Below are positions 49,741 through 57,474 of a stretch of DNA of 57,474 nucleotides, in pieces. The notes under the pieces are model-generated. The model saw only the letters and a program-made list of their open reading frames with translations. It was not told the origin of the DNA and made no database searches. The stretch is from an uncultured Prevotellaceae bacterium (lineage in GTDB: Bacteria; Bacteroidota; Bacteroidia; Bacteroidales; Bacteroidaceae), in assembly GCA_902800245.1 (NCBI GenBank), contig CADCDY010000001.1, forward strand, positions 1 through 57,474, in the 5' to 3' direction. Position numbers and translations under genes: made by a program. Position 1 is the stretch's first letter, and each line of letters starts with the position of its first letter.

Positions 49741-51051
49741 TCATTTATTTCTTGAATCCATAAAATCAAGATCAAACTTTGCACTTACTATGATATGCTT
49801 TATTTCGCCTTCAGGTGAAAGAAGCGGAAAAGAAAGTTCGTCATCTTCTTCATCATCATTTTCTTTTGTTTTTCTTATCAAATTGAATTTTAATTCTTTC
49901 TCAATGTCATCCTCACTACTGCTTGCAACGATTTTCAACAATCTTACAGCTTCATCGTGCTTCCTGTAAGCACCGTCCCCATTATCATATATATGGGCAA
50001 GTGCATACTTTGCTGTTATACATCCTGATTCGGCGCTCTTCTTATACAAATTAATTGCTTCTCTTTGATTCGGATTTATTCCTATACCATGATCATACAT
50101 ATAGCCCCAATTGTATGCACCATCAGCTCTTCCCATTTCCGCAGCTCTGCTGAAATAATCAAGAGATTTATTATAGTCTTTTTCGTGCCAATAACAAACT
50201 CCTACACAATTTATATCATATGCAGAAAGATGAAAGCCTTGTTTTACGGCTTTCTCCCATAGTCTTCGTGATTCAGAATAATGGTTGTTCCCAAACTCAA
50301 TGGTTGCTTTATTCGCAAGGTCTTGAAGCCTTTGCTGTTCCGCTGCAACACAAAAATCTTTAGCCTCTTGATTCCCTAATTCTGCGGCCTTTCTGATATA
50401 AATGTTTGCATTGTCCAAATTTTTAGGTATACCATATCCGTTATAGAAGCATAGCCCCATGTAGAATAAACTTTCAGTAACTTGGTCGCGTGATTTTATG
50501 AAATATTTGATAGCCTCATTCCATCTTTTCAGCTCAAAATAGCAACGACCAATTTGATATTGAAGTTGTACGAGTATTTCTGTTTTTTTACATACGGATT
50601 CATATTTATTAAATTCTACCAAGGCCTCATTATACAACCCCATTTCATAGAACATATTACCCTCATCAAAAGCCTTTCTGGATTCCTTTTCGAAGCAAAT
50701 GTCACATAAGCCTTGATCTGTGTTGAAATAAGTCATTGGTACCCATTGTCGGCAATTCTTGCAGAACTGGGTCTCGCTCTTTTTGCAAGCCCCAAAAGGT
50801 GTTTCGATTTGTTCATCAGGCATCCCCCCATAGTAGTTGTTGGTTGTGATGCGGTTGTCGGAATTGGAAATAAGAGTGGCCTGTGCTCCATGAAAGATGC
50901 CCTCAGTCTTTGGGATATCTGGTATGTAGGTCACAGGCTCGCCACATTCCATGCAGTAGAGTTTCGGGTTGGCTTTGGGGCCAACCTTGACAATATGCCC
51001 TTCTGTCTGATTGTCAGGTATAGTTATATTACAATGATTACACTTATACAT
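49741..51051 (-). CDS. Zinc-ribbon/Sel1-repeat protein
   Basis: About 436 residues. The start at MYKCNHC matches its paralogues; an ATG two codons earlier (51057) is equally possible. Two ribbons (CNHC...YCMECGEPV and CKKSETQFCKNCRQWVPMTYF...CDIC) flank the shared linker NSDNRITTNNYYGGMPDEQI. The C-terminal part has TPR and Sel1 repeats (ESLFYMGLCFYNGYGIPKNL, GAYNWGYMYDHGIGINPNQR, AKYALAHIYDNGDGAYRK), ending in an acidic tail with no membrane segment. Sel1 repeats are protein-interaction scaffolds. It lies between the SPFH gene (8-14 bases) and the WG gene (38 bases). Probably an adaptor; role inferred. Confidence 0.8.
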   Translation of the reverse strand: MYKCNHCNITIPDNQTEGHIVKVGPKANPKLYCMECGEPVTYIPDIPKTEGIFHGAQATLISNSDNRITTNNYYGGMPDEQIETPFGACKKSETQFCKNCRQWVPMTYFNTDQGLCDICFEKESRKAFDEGNMFYEMGLYNEALVEFNKYESVCKKTEILVQLQYQIGRCYFELKRWNEAIKYFIKSRDQVTESLFYMGLCFYNGYGIPKNLDNANIYIRKAAELGNQEAKDFCVAAEQQRLQDLANKATIEFGNNHYSESRRLWEKAVKQGFHLSAYDINCVGVCYWHEKDYNKSLDYFSRAAEMGRADGAYNWGYMYDHGIGINPNQREAINLYKKSAESGCITAKYALAHIYDNGDGAYRKHDEAVRLLKIVASSSEDDIEKELKFNLIRKTKENDDEEDDELSFPLLSPEGEIKHIIVSAKFDLDFMDSRNK

Positions 51052-51065
51052 ACACATGTATTTGT

Positions 51066-53219
51066 TTATTGCAATGGTGTTCCGCAGTATTGGCAGAATG
51101 GGCCTTCATCTAAATCGTTTTCTTTTCCGCATGTGGGACTGGGACATTTCACAATTCTTCCTTTAGGCTGCGGTGCAGCGATCAAGGGTGGAACAGGCTG
51201 AGGCTGCTGAGTGCTTGATGGCGTAGCGGCCTGTGTCGTTGACGGATTTGACGATGTGTTTTTCCCACCTAACATGTACTGGGTTACCTGCTCTTGATGG
51301 CGGTCATAACGATCCTGCTCACGGTGTAGGTCAGCCTTGTAGTCCTCTGCGCGCTGGCGGTCGTGGGCAGCAGCGCCTCCCACGGCATTTAATGCCTGTT
51401 TGGCGATGTCTGCCATCATCTGATTCAACTCTGAAGATTTCCTGTCAACAAATTCTGCTTTGTCGCGTTCAGCTTCTGCACGTGCCAGTGCGGCAGTCTC
51501 CTTATCGCGGTTGTTGAAATAGGCAGCCTGAGCTTCAGGTGTCAGTTCCGAGAGTTGTTCTGCCGCCAGTTGCCCTTCCGTCATTCCCGACTTGATTTTT
51601 AATATATTTTCTTCGTAGACATGCTTCTCCTTCTTTTCTTCCAATTGATTTGTATGCAGATTGTTGATAATCTCCGTTTGCCTTATAAAATCTGCCTGAC
51701 GCTTCTTTTCTTCTAAATCAAGCATCATGCCTAACGCTGTGATGTTGTCTTTCATTTCTACAACATCTTGCTCATGCCCTTCCCGACGCTGCTGAAGACT
51801 TGACTTGAAGCGCAGGTTATCTTGCTCAAGCTGCTTCATGAAACGTTCATCCTGATAGGCATCCTTCAGACGTTCGAGGCTAATCTGCTGTTGCATTTCT
51901 GACTGTTGCATCTCGAAATTGGCAGCCTGTTCAATCTTGTTACGCTCAATGGTGTCGCGTAACTGCATCAGTGAGAATGCCGTGCTGCGCTGATACAGCT
52001 TCTCGTTAGACTCAGCTACCAGTAGCTGTATGTCCGTATCACGCAGTATCTGGGCTTTTCGTATTCCATGAACGGCGGCATCGAAATCTTCTTGATTCTG
52101 TGCTTCACGAAGTCTGCGGGCATTTGCAAGTGTGTCAACAAAAGCTTGCATCTCGTCCTCAGCAATCAAATGATCGCGATTGATTTCGTTCATAATCTTG
52201 TATATGCCCAATTCACCACGTGCAGATTCAATCTGCTGCTGAATCTCCTCATCATTAAGTCGATTCTTGATAATGTTGATCTTGTGCAGACGGTCAAGTT
52301 CGGCCTCAGAAAGGTAGATTTCGCGGTCAAGTGCACGCAGACGCTCCAAGTCTTCACTGTTCACGGTGCAGTCGGTCACCCTTATGATTTCAATGCCAAG
52401 GTTTAGTTCTGTCATCTTGGCCTGTAGCCTGTTCAAGAGACGTAAACGTACATCGCCAGAAACCTGTCCTCCAGTAAATGACTCGGAACGCAGACAATCT
52501 TCGACCGTGCCTTTTAGCATGTTCTTGACATCGATATTAGTCACATTGTGGTGACCGCCGGAAATGAAGAACTGCTGAATGAACTGCTGGAAATTGGAAA
52601 TGCGGGCAGCGATGCCAACGCCAACATTGCCATTAAATTGCGAGGTACTGATGGCTGTCTCGAAGACAAGAGGGAATTCTTTGTCAACTTTCAATACGAT
52701 AGAATAGGAGGCATTTCTGTTGATAGACGCAACGACTTCATCGAGAGACGAGGCATTTTGCACATCATTCTGACGGTCAATGCGCTCTTGCACTGATGTG
52801 CCAACCCAGAAACGGGTGATAACCTTCCAGGCATCTTTCAGCTTGTCTGCTACCCCCCCCATACGCTGCCTCAGTTTTCTTTGCAGTTCTTCGTTGCTGA
52901 CGAAGTTGTATGTTCCTCCATGTATTTCTGCAGCAATACGCCCATCAAGGTAAATATAGGCAGTGACTCCTTCATCTACTACAATACCGGTGGCGTTCAA
53001 AAGCGTATCCATTTCCTTTTCACTGATACGGTAGGCTATTTCGCCGACAGGGATGTTCCAGACTATCTTGTTTTTTATAACAGATATTTCTTTAGACAGG
53101 ACCTCTGTCGTATTCGTACGTTGGTTGGCAACTGTTTTAAGTTTTTCTCCGCATGATGTACAGAAACTCTTGTCAGTTTCACCATACATCTTGTTGCAAT
53201 TAGGGCAATACTTTTCCAT
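51066..53219 (-). CDS. SPFH-domain coiled-coil protein with zinc ribbons at both ends
   Basis: 717 residues. Zinc ribbon 1 is YCPNCNKMYGETDKSFCTSCGEKL. An SPFH/band-7-like domain covers about 48-310 (VVDEGVTAYIYLDGRIAAEI, HGGTYNFVSNEE, AISTSQFNGNVGVGIAARIS, MTELNLGIEIIRVTDCTV). A long charged coiled coil at about 310-640 (ARRLREAQNQEDFDAAVHG, QISLERLKDAYQDERFMKQL) and a Pro/Ser/Thr-rich segment follow. Ribbon 2 is CPSPTCGKENDLDEGPFCQYCG. It resembles bacterial SPFH-zinc-ribbon proteins of the YdjI type, which form membrane-associated rings or scaffolds. No signal or membrane helix, so a cytoplasmic or peripheral scaffold is likely. It probably organises the protease encoded ten bases upstream and the repeat proteins downstream. 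Confidence 0.82.
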   Translation of the reverse strand: MEKYCPNCNKMYGETDKSFCTSCGEKLKTVANQRTNTTEVLSKEISVIKNKIVWNIPVGEIAYRISEKEMDTLLNATGIVVDEGVTAYIYLDGRIAAEIHGGTYNFVSNEELQRKLRQRMGGVADKLKDAWKVITRFWVGTSVQERIDRQNDVQNASSLDEVVASINRNASYSIVLKVDKEFPLVFETAISTSQFNGNVGVGIAARISNFQQFIQQFFISGGHHNVTNIDVKNMLKGTVEDCLRSESFTGGQVSGDVRLRLLNRLQAKMTELNLGIEIIRVTDCTVNSEDLERLRALDREIYLSEAELDRLHKINIIKNRLNDEEIQQQIESARGELGIYKIMNEINRDHLIAEDEMQAFVDTLANARRLREAQNQEDFDAAVHGIRKAQILRDTDIQLLVAESNEKLYQRSTAFSLMQLRDTIERNKIEQAANFEMQQSEMQQQISLERLKDAYQDERFMKQLEQDNLRFKSSLQQRREGHEQDVVEMKDNITALGMMLDLEEKKRQADFIRQTEIINNLHTNQLEEKKEKHVYEENILKIKSGMTEGQLAAEQLSELTPEAQAAYFNNRDKETAALARAEAERDKAEFVDRKSSELNQMMADIAKQALNAVGGAAAHDRQRAEDYKADLHREQDRYDRHQEQVTQYMLGGKNTSSNPSTTQAATPSSTQQPQPVPPLIAAPQPKGRIVKCPSPTCGKENDLDEGPFCQYCGTPLQ

Positions 53220-53228
53220 AATCTCAAT

Positions 53229-55466
53229 TTATTTATAATTTTGTTTTAATTCAAGTATTTTAATGAAAATGGGTGAAGAAACAAAGTTTATGAACAGTTT
53301 GTAAAACTCTAGGAATGCCGACTCTTCAGTGCCGCCTTCGTGCGTCGCAGGATTACGAAATTCACGAAATTTATGAAGTATTTTAAGAAAAGCGTCACCA
53401 AAACCATATCTGGACAATAATTGTTTATTTTGTTCGAAACAAACAATCATACTTCCGAGGGTGGCACTTTTGGGCCACTCCGAACCTTCTTGCTTGATAA
53501 GTGGCTTCATGGCCGCACGCAGTTCCGTCTCGAGCAAGATGCCCAGCGGGTTGACCAAAATCGAGAAATCGTAGTCGCAATCTTTGGTGGAAAGGGCGGC
53601 GATGTTGCCATTCTGCATTTCAGCGCGATACACTTGGTCAAGAACAACATTGAATGTCTTTATTTGCAACTTTGACATAGGTTCTATACGCTTGTCGATA
53701 TACACATTCTTAAGTCGTGCACCATTTCCAGCCAATACAGGGCGTTCTTCTTCGTTGGGCCTAATCAGGCCGAAATGCTGACTATAGCTCCTAAAAATTG
53801 AGGCATAGTCGACAGCAAGTCTACGGGCATCTTCAAAGTTCTGCTCTATGCTGCCTTTCGGCATGAGAACGGTCTTTGAGTGGTCGCGGTCGTCAACAAT
53901 GACGATAGAGTCTTCGCCGGTTTCTGTCTTGTAAGAAAACATGTGTTGTGAAGAAAGGCCATATCGTACCTTCGAAATGCTTTCTAATAGTCGGGGCTTA
54001 ATACCCATATCCGACAGTTGCTTTTGTATTTCTTGGTTCAGCGACTGCAAACTGCTGTCAACTCTGTTGCGTACCATCGCCAGAATTGATTGAGGCTGCT
54101 CGCTATAAACTTCTTCTATATGATATGAATTGGTGTTGATCTCATTAGAAATGATGTCGTGGCTTTGCCCGGTTTCACATGTCTGATTAGGAAACTTTGC
54201 TTTGAGCGAAGGGTCACCATAAAGGGAGAATTCATATATGGTAAGAAGATTTGACGCAGCCATTGAACCCTGTGATGACTCAAACAATTCCTTCCGAGAT
54301 TTATAAATAGCATCTCCTGCACTGTATCCTTTCATCAAATAGGATATAAAGCCCTTAGCCATAATATCCGCACTTCCAATTTTTGTTCCATTCCTGTATC
54401 CAGCATCAACGGTTCCATAAGCGACAACAGAGGAACCTAAATAAAGCATGGTGGAATTGAACAAAGAACTAAGCAGCATGGATCTGTCGGTGGCAAGATT
54501 TATGAATTTGCCACCATAACAAGCCTCGGTAATGACAATGTTGTCATACTTCGCACTGCTGATGGTATCAGGATCCATACCAGGATACATTTCTTCATCC
54601 TCTATTGATGCACCAAAGAAATACGGCTTTTCCGGATTGCCACTGCCATGCATGTTAAAATAATACAGGTTGCTGTATTTGTTGAAGGCCTTGTCTATTG
54701 TGTTGCAAGTAATGTAGGGGGAAAGGAATAATTTGTCGTATATAACAGACGACGGGGCTTCTATGTTTGGAAACAATTCGCTCTTTTTTAAGTCTGAAAC
54801 GACGTCGGCTGATACTAATTTCCAATGCGGATCACATTGGCCGTATGCCAATTGGACAGGAACACCAGTATCACAATAAGATGCAGACCGCTCCAAGTAA
54901 TTCTGTAAATGGGCTATCGACGCGTCTGTGCCAAGAGGAAGCCTTCCAACATGATAAAGTTGCTTCGACTGAAGCAGGATATTGACATCTTCAACATTTT
55001 GTGTGAAAAAAGAAAAATTGTAACCATACAGAATGTCTGTAGGAACCATCTCCTTCCTATTAGTCACCATGCAATTTCTCATATATGGTACAGGAATAAT
55101 GTCTTCTGCTCCGATGATGAACAGATATTCCATTTTATCCTGTAAACTCAAATACTTATTCTCAAATAAGGCTTGATGGTAAGCACGCCAATCATTTGAT
55201 GGCTTCTGAAATGTATCAAGTAGCGAATATGAAATCCTTGGAGATATTCTTTTTATATAGTTTTGTAATAAAGACAGGATGACTATTTGAGAGACATTTA
55301 ATTTGCGCGCAAGGCGAACGCTATCTGTCAAGATAATCCCCTTGGGCCTATAAACCTTTTCTGTAAGCACCTGCTGGTGTGTATGATTGAGTACCTGACG
55401 TCCACAATTACCGCAGAACCTATCGTCATCTGCAAGAATAGCACCACAATTATCACACTTTTTCAT
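53229..55466 (-). CDS. Zinc-ribbon caspase-like (C25) protease with HEPN-like C-terminus
   Basis: 745 residues, first gene of the operon. Zinc ribbon (CDNCGAILADDDRFCGNCGRQ, 4-24), then a gingipain/caspase-fold region (about 40-430) with His273 in YFNMHGSGNP and Cys316 in VITEACYGG. These are placed as the catalytic dyad, followed by IYEFSLYGDPSLKAKFP, the family's terminal GDPSL motif. Known C25 proteases are mostly secreted; this has no signal peptide. The C-terminal domain (about 570-745) is helical and contains FREFRNPATHEGG, where Arg704 and His709 fit the RNxxxH motif of HEPN ribonucleases. If real, it is a protease-RNase effector, with activation likely controlled by the partners downstream. 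Domain limits of the C-terminal part are uncertain. Confidence 0.78.
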   Translation of the reverse strand: MKKCDNCGAILADDDRFCGNCGRQVLNHTHQQVLTEKVYRPKGIILTDSVRLARKLNVSQIVILSLLQNYIKRISPRISYSLLDTFQKPSNDWRAYHQALFENKYLSLQDKMEYLFIIGAEDIIPVPYMRNCMVTNRKEMVPTDILYGYNFSFFTQNVEDVNILLQSKQLYHVGRLPLGTDASIAHLQNYLERSASYCDTGVPVQLAYGQCDPHWKLVSADVVSDLKKSELFPNIEAPSSVIYDKLFLSPYITCNTIDKAFNKYSNLYYFNMHGSGNPEKPYFFGASIEDEEMYPGMDPDTISSAKYDNIVITEACYGGKFINLATDRSMLLSSLFNSTMLYLGSSVVAYGTVDAGYRNGTKIGSADIMAKGFISYLMKGYSAGDAIYKSRKELFESSQGSMAASNLLTIYEFSLYGDPSLKAKFPNQTCETGQSHDIISNEINTNSYHIEEVYSEQPQSILAMVRNRVDSSLQSLNQEIQKQLSDMGIKPRLLESISKVRYGLSSQHMFSYKTETGEDSIVIVDDRDHSKTVLMPKGSIEQNFEDARRLAVDYASIFRSYSQHFGLIRPNEEERPVLAGNGARLKNVYIDKRIEPMSKLQIKTFNVVLDQVYRAEMQNGNIAALSTKDCDYDFSILVNPLGILLETELRAAMKPLIKQEGSEWPKSATLGSMIVCFEQNKQLLSRYGFGDAFLKILHKFREFRNPATHEGGTEESAFLEFYKLFINFVSSPIFIKILELKQNYK

Positions 55467-55548
55467 ATTGGTATAGTAGTCTTAATTCAATTATTAAATC
55501 TTATAGTTTTAATCCCCAATGCCCTTACGGACTAACAAGAGTTGGCCA
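55467..55548 (-). other. Leader of the zinc-ribbon operon
   Basis: Untranslated leader of about 75 bases before the protease start; no hairpin or small frame of note. Confidence 0.4.
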
Positions 55549-55579
55549 CAAAGTTACGAATTATTTTTTAAACAGCAAA
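55549..55579 (-). promoter_or_regulatory. Promoter of the zinc-ribbon operon
   Basis: On the minus strand, TTTG (complement of 55576-55579) is exactly 19 bases from TAACTTTG (complement of 55549-55556), a near-ideal Bacteroidetes promoter. All five genes downstream are separated by no more than about 40 bases, so it likely drives 13 kb. Confidence 0.75.
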
Positions 55580-55839
55580 CGTTTATGTGGAATTTTTTTT
55601 TGAAGAGATTAAAAATAGATAAAAGGAGCCTAATTCGCTTATGGTTATTCATACTTTCCCACCTATAATGTCGGACTATTGACATATTAGAATTGCTGCT
55701 CAATGCCATTTTTTTGTGGTCGCCGCAAGCGGCATCAATGTATTCATCATTTAAGCCCTCTGCTTTGGGAGTCCCCCTTACCCTTACGGTGGAGGAGGAT
55801 TTGTATTGAATATGAATACAAAATGATATTTTTTTGCCA
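55580..55839. other. Gene-free stretch between the zinc-ribbon operon and hipBA
   Basis: A 98-codon minus-strand frame crosses it but contains the operon promoter and looks random. A degenerate CCTTACGGTGGAGGAGGATT at about 55786-55806 is related to the tail of the dispersed repeat family at 23.34 and 39.68 kb. Otherwise A/T-rich, no structure. Confidence 0.45.
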
Positions 55840-55895
55840 TAATGTATCATAAAACAGATTTTATTTCATATATTTGCAGCCTAAAAGATACATTA
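55840..55895 (+). promoter_or_regulatory. hipBA promoter with inverted-repeat operator
   Basis: TATATTTG (55869-55876) is the -7 box, 19 bases before the ATG. TAATGTATC (55840-55848) and GATACATTA (55887-55895) are perfect nine-base inverted arms on either side, centred on the promoter; the right arm reaches the start codon. HipB-type repressors bind such sites, so this is probably the autoregulatory operator. Confidence 0.65.
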
Positions 55896-56212
55896 TGACG
55901 AAATTTAGTAAATCAAACTGGTTGCCAATGAAGTTGGTCGAGAATCTTTCTATTGTAGGCGAACAATTACGCTTGGCACGTCTGCGTCGGGACCTAAGTA
56001 TTGAGCAGGTTGCAGAAAGGGCGCAATGCAGCCGACTGACTGTTGCAAAACTTGAAAAGGGATTACCGACGGTATCTGTAGGCATCTTATGCAGAATACT
56101 CTATGCGCTTCAATTAGGTGATGACATTTTGTTGCTTGCACGTGATGATAAACTCGGACATGTCATTCAAGACATAGAGGTGAAGAACAAAAAAAGAGCA
56201 TCGAAGAAATAG
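55895..56212 (+). CDS. hipB: HipB-like antitoxin, XRE-family repressor
   Basis: 105 residues from ATG 55895 (a TTG seven codons earlier overlaps the -7 box and is unlikely). A helix-turn-helix at about 22-80 (VGEQLRLARLRRDLSIEQVA, CSRLTVAKLEKGLPTVSVGIL, CRILYALQLGD) identifies an XRE repressor. HipB binds and neutralises HipA and represses the operon. The hipA gene starts 13 bases after its stop. Basic tail KNKKRASKK. Confidence 0.87.
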   Translation: MTKFSKSNWLPMKLVENLSIVGEQLRLARLRRDLSIEQVAERAQCSRLTVAKLEKGLPTVSVGILCRILYALQLGDDILLLARDDKLGHVIQDIEVKNKKRASKK

Positions 56213-56224
56213 TTTATCTGGGTT

Positions 56225-57474
56225 ATGGAAACACTTGAAGTGGTCGCCAGTTTTGACTGGTTAGAAAATGAAGAGACGATAGGCTACCTCAGTTATGACC
56301 AACTGGGAGGAAAAGATGTTTTCACCTTTGAATATACGAAGGAGTGGATAAAGAAGCATTCCGACATTATTCTAGGTGGAGACTTACAACCTTTTACAGG
56401 TAAGCAACACACACAACCTGATGGCGAAATATTCGGTTGCTTTGCAGATTGCCTGCCAGACTTTTGGGGTCGTACGCTTATCGAACTGAAAGAGAGACAG
56501 ACCAATAGCACAAAAGGAAGGCTGACATACAACCTGTCAGATTGGGTATATCTTAAAGGCGTGGAAGATTCCTTGCGCATTGGAGGGTTCCGCTTTAAGG
56601 ATATTGACACAGGGCTATACCTGAACGTGTCGGACGAATTTCAGGTTCCACCAATATTAAGTTTAGAAATGCTTTTCGAAGCAGCAAAGAAAGTGGAGGA
56701 AAGCGAGTTCAAGAGTGAAGAACCGGACAACAGATGGCTTGAGCGGCTGCTCAAACCGGGAACTTCTGTCGGTGGTGCAAGACCAAAGGCATGTGTTTCC
56801 GACGAGAACAGTCTTTATATAGCAAAGTTTCCTTCAACCACAGATAGGTGGAATGATTGCAGATGGGAGTTTTTTGCCAACAAGATGGCAGAGCAGTGTG
56901 GTATAAATATTGCCACGATCAAACTGATTTCGCTCAGTTCAGGACATGACGTCTTTCTTTCAAAACGATTTGACCGGACACCCGACGGAAAACGTATACA
57001 TATGGCTTCTGCACTGAACCTGCTTGGATTGACGCAGGAAGACACACATAAAAGATATTACGCATACCCTGAAATAGCCGATTTTATTGTCTCAAATGGT
57101 ACAGATGTCGAAAAGTCACTTCAGGAGCTGTATCGTCGCATAGCATACACGATTTGTATCGGTAATACAGATGACCATCTGAAGAACCATTCCTTTCTAC
57201 TCACCAAGAAAGGATGGGAATTATCACCTGTTTATGATATAAACCCTTCGGTCGGTCATACTCATAGCCTGCTCATTGATGGCGTGTCAAACGCATCAAG
57301 TCTTGACAACTTATTCAAGGCGCATAAGCTATATAAGCTTGATAAAGAAGCAGCTTTTGACATCATCAAAGATGTTACGCAGAACATGAAGAATTGGAAA
57401 GATACTGCACGGGATTGCGGTATCAGCGAAAAGGATAAAGCATACGACGATTTTTCCCAAAGATTTACAGAGGG
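56225..57474 (+). CDS. hipA: HipA-like serine/threonine kinase toxin, cut by window end
   Basis: Open from ATG 56225 to the last base; at least 416 residues are visible, including almost the whole kinase. The N-terminal subdomain (EETIGYLSYDQLGGKDVFTF, FADCLPDFWGRTLI) leads to the glycine-rich loop GTSVGGARPKA (179-189) and LYIAKFPSTTD. The catalytic motif is IGNTDDHLKNHSF, where Asp316 and Asn321 align with the E. coli HipA Asp309 and Asn314, and Asp338 in VYDINPS fits the metal-binding Asp. HipA kinases phosphorylate substrates such as a glutamyl-tRNA synthetase and cause growth arrest; the target here is unknown. All key residues are present, so it should be active. It is translated with hipB. 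Confidence 0.9.
   Translation, partial: METLEVVASFDWLENEETIGYLSYDQLGGKDVFTFEYTKEWIKKHSDIILGGDLQPFTGKQHTQPDGEIFGCFADCLPDFWGRTLIELKERQTNSTKGRLTYNLSDWVYLKGVEDSLRIGGFRFKDIDTGLYLNVSDEFQVPPILSLEMLFEAAKKVEESEFKSEEPDNRWLERLLKPGTSVGGARPKACVSDENSLYIAKFPSTTDRWNDCRWEFFANKMAEQCGINIATIKLISLSSGHDVFLSKRFDRTPDGKRIHMASALNLLGLTQEDTHKRYYAYPEIADFIVSNGTDVEKSLQELYRRIAYTICIGNTDDHLKNHSFLLTKKGWELSPVYDINPSVGHTHSLLIDGVSNASSLDNLFKAHKLYKLDKEAAFDIIKDVTQNMKNWKDTARDCGISEKDKAYDDFSQRFTE

Noticed and set aside
55554-55850. 98-codon minus-strand frame upstream of the zinc-ribbon operon
   Set aside because: It contains the operon promoter and a degenerate repeat, and its sequence shows no family features.

Overview
The window looks like a chromosome segment of a Prevotella/Segatella-type member of the Bacteroidales. 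The reasons are Bacteroidetes promoters (TAnnTTTG, often with TTTG 19-20 bases upstream), secreted proteins ending in the module YDLQGRKV..KGLYIVNGKKVVIK, Wzi-type capsule assembly, GH97 and GH20 enzymes, membrane-embedded AraC regulators, BACON and BspA-like modules, and a CXXX-repeat peptide maturation locus. I see no rRNA, tRNA or CRISPR array.

Layout. (1) 0.3-7.7 kb, plus strand: an envelope polysaccharide/glycan run with an initiating sugar-phosphate transferase, a Wzi-like outer-membrane protein, a small lipoprotein-like protein, a GH97 glycosidase broken by an out-of-frame deletion, a GH20 hexosaminidase and a NagX/DUF5009-type membrane acyltransferase. It ends at a bidirectional terminator. 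(2) 7.7-21.8 kb, minus strand: an AldA-like aldehyde dehydrogenase, a YghZ-like aldo/keto reductase, a 3185-residue secreted LamG/Fn3 protein, and a chimeric membrane-sensor/secreted protein. A membrane AraC regulator is divergent from them across a repeat-rich control region. (3) 23.6-32.4 kb, minus strand: a three-gene operon of large secreted proteins (beta-helix; cohesin-like plus six 82-residue repeats; LRR plus dockerin). (4) 32.6-36.7 kb, minus strand: a complete CXXX-repeat peptide system (BACON lipoprotein, Tat-signal precursor with about 55 Cys, radical SAM/SPASM maturase, second SPASM-type maturase, small accessory protein). A TPR-LytS sensor kinase and LytTR regulator are divergent from it. 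(5) 39.8-42.3 kb: a patatin-like lipase, then a decayed AbiE toxin-antitoxin locus (antitoxin intact, toxin cut after about 40 codons) and members of a dispersed repeat/gene family. (6) 42.4-55.6 kb, minus strand: a five-gene operon whose products all begin with zinc ribbons: a caspase-like (C25) protease with a C-terminal RNxxxH (HEPN-like) motif, an SPFH/coiled-coil scaffold, a Sel1 protein, a 1673-residue protein with about 35 WG repeats, and a Sel1 protein with one membrane helix and a TonB-like C-terminal domain. (7) 55.8 kb to the end: a HipB/HipA toxin-antitoxin pair, hipA cut by the window edge.

The strongest candidate for an undescribed system is the zinc-ribbon operon (6). It lies between two toxin-antitoxin loci, and its parts suggest a sensing scaffold wired to a protease and a possible RNase. 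The CXXX system (4) belongs to a recognised but poorly characterised class; its Tat-type leader and block architecture deserve attention. A recurring theme is that short repeat sequences have entered coding regions: AGGTGAG units in GH97, TTGAAC units at the GH20 end, ATTCGTG and TTAGCTATTGGC units in secreted-protein tails.
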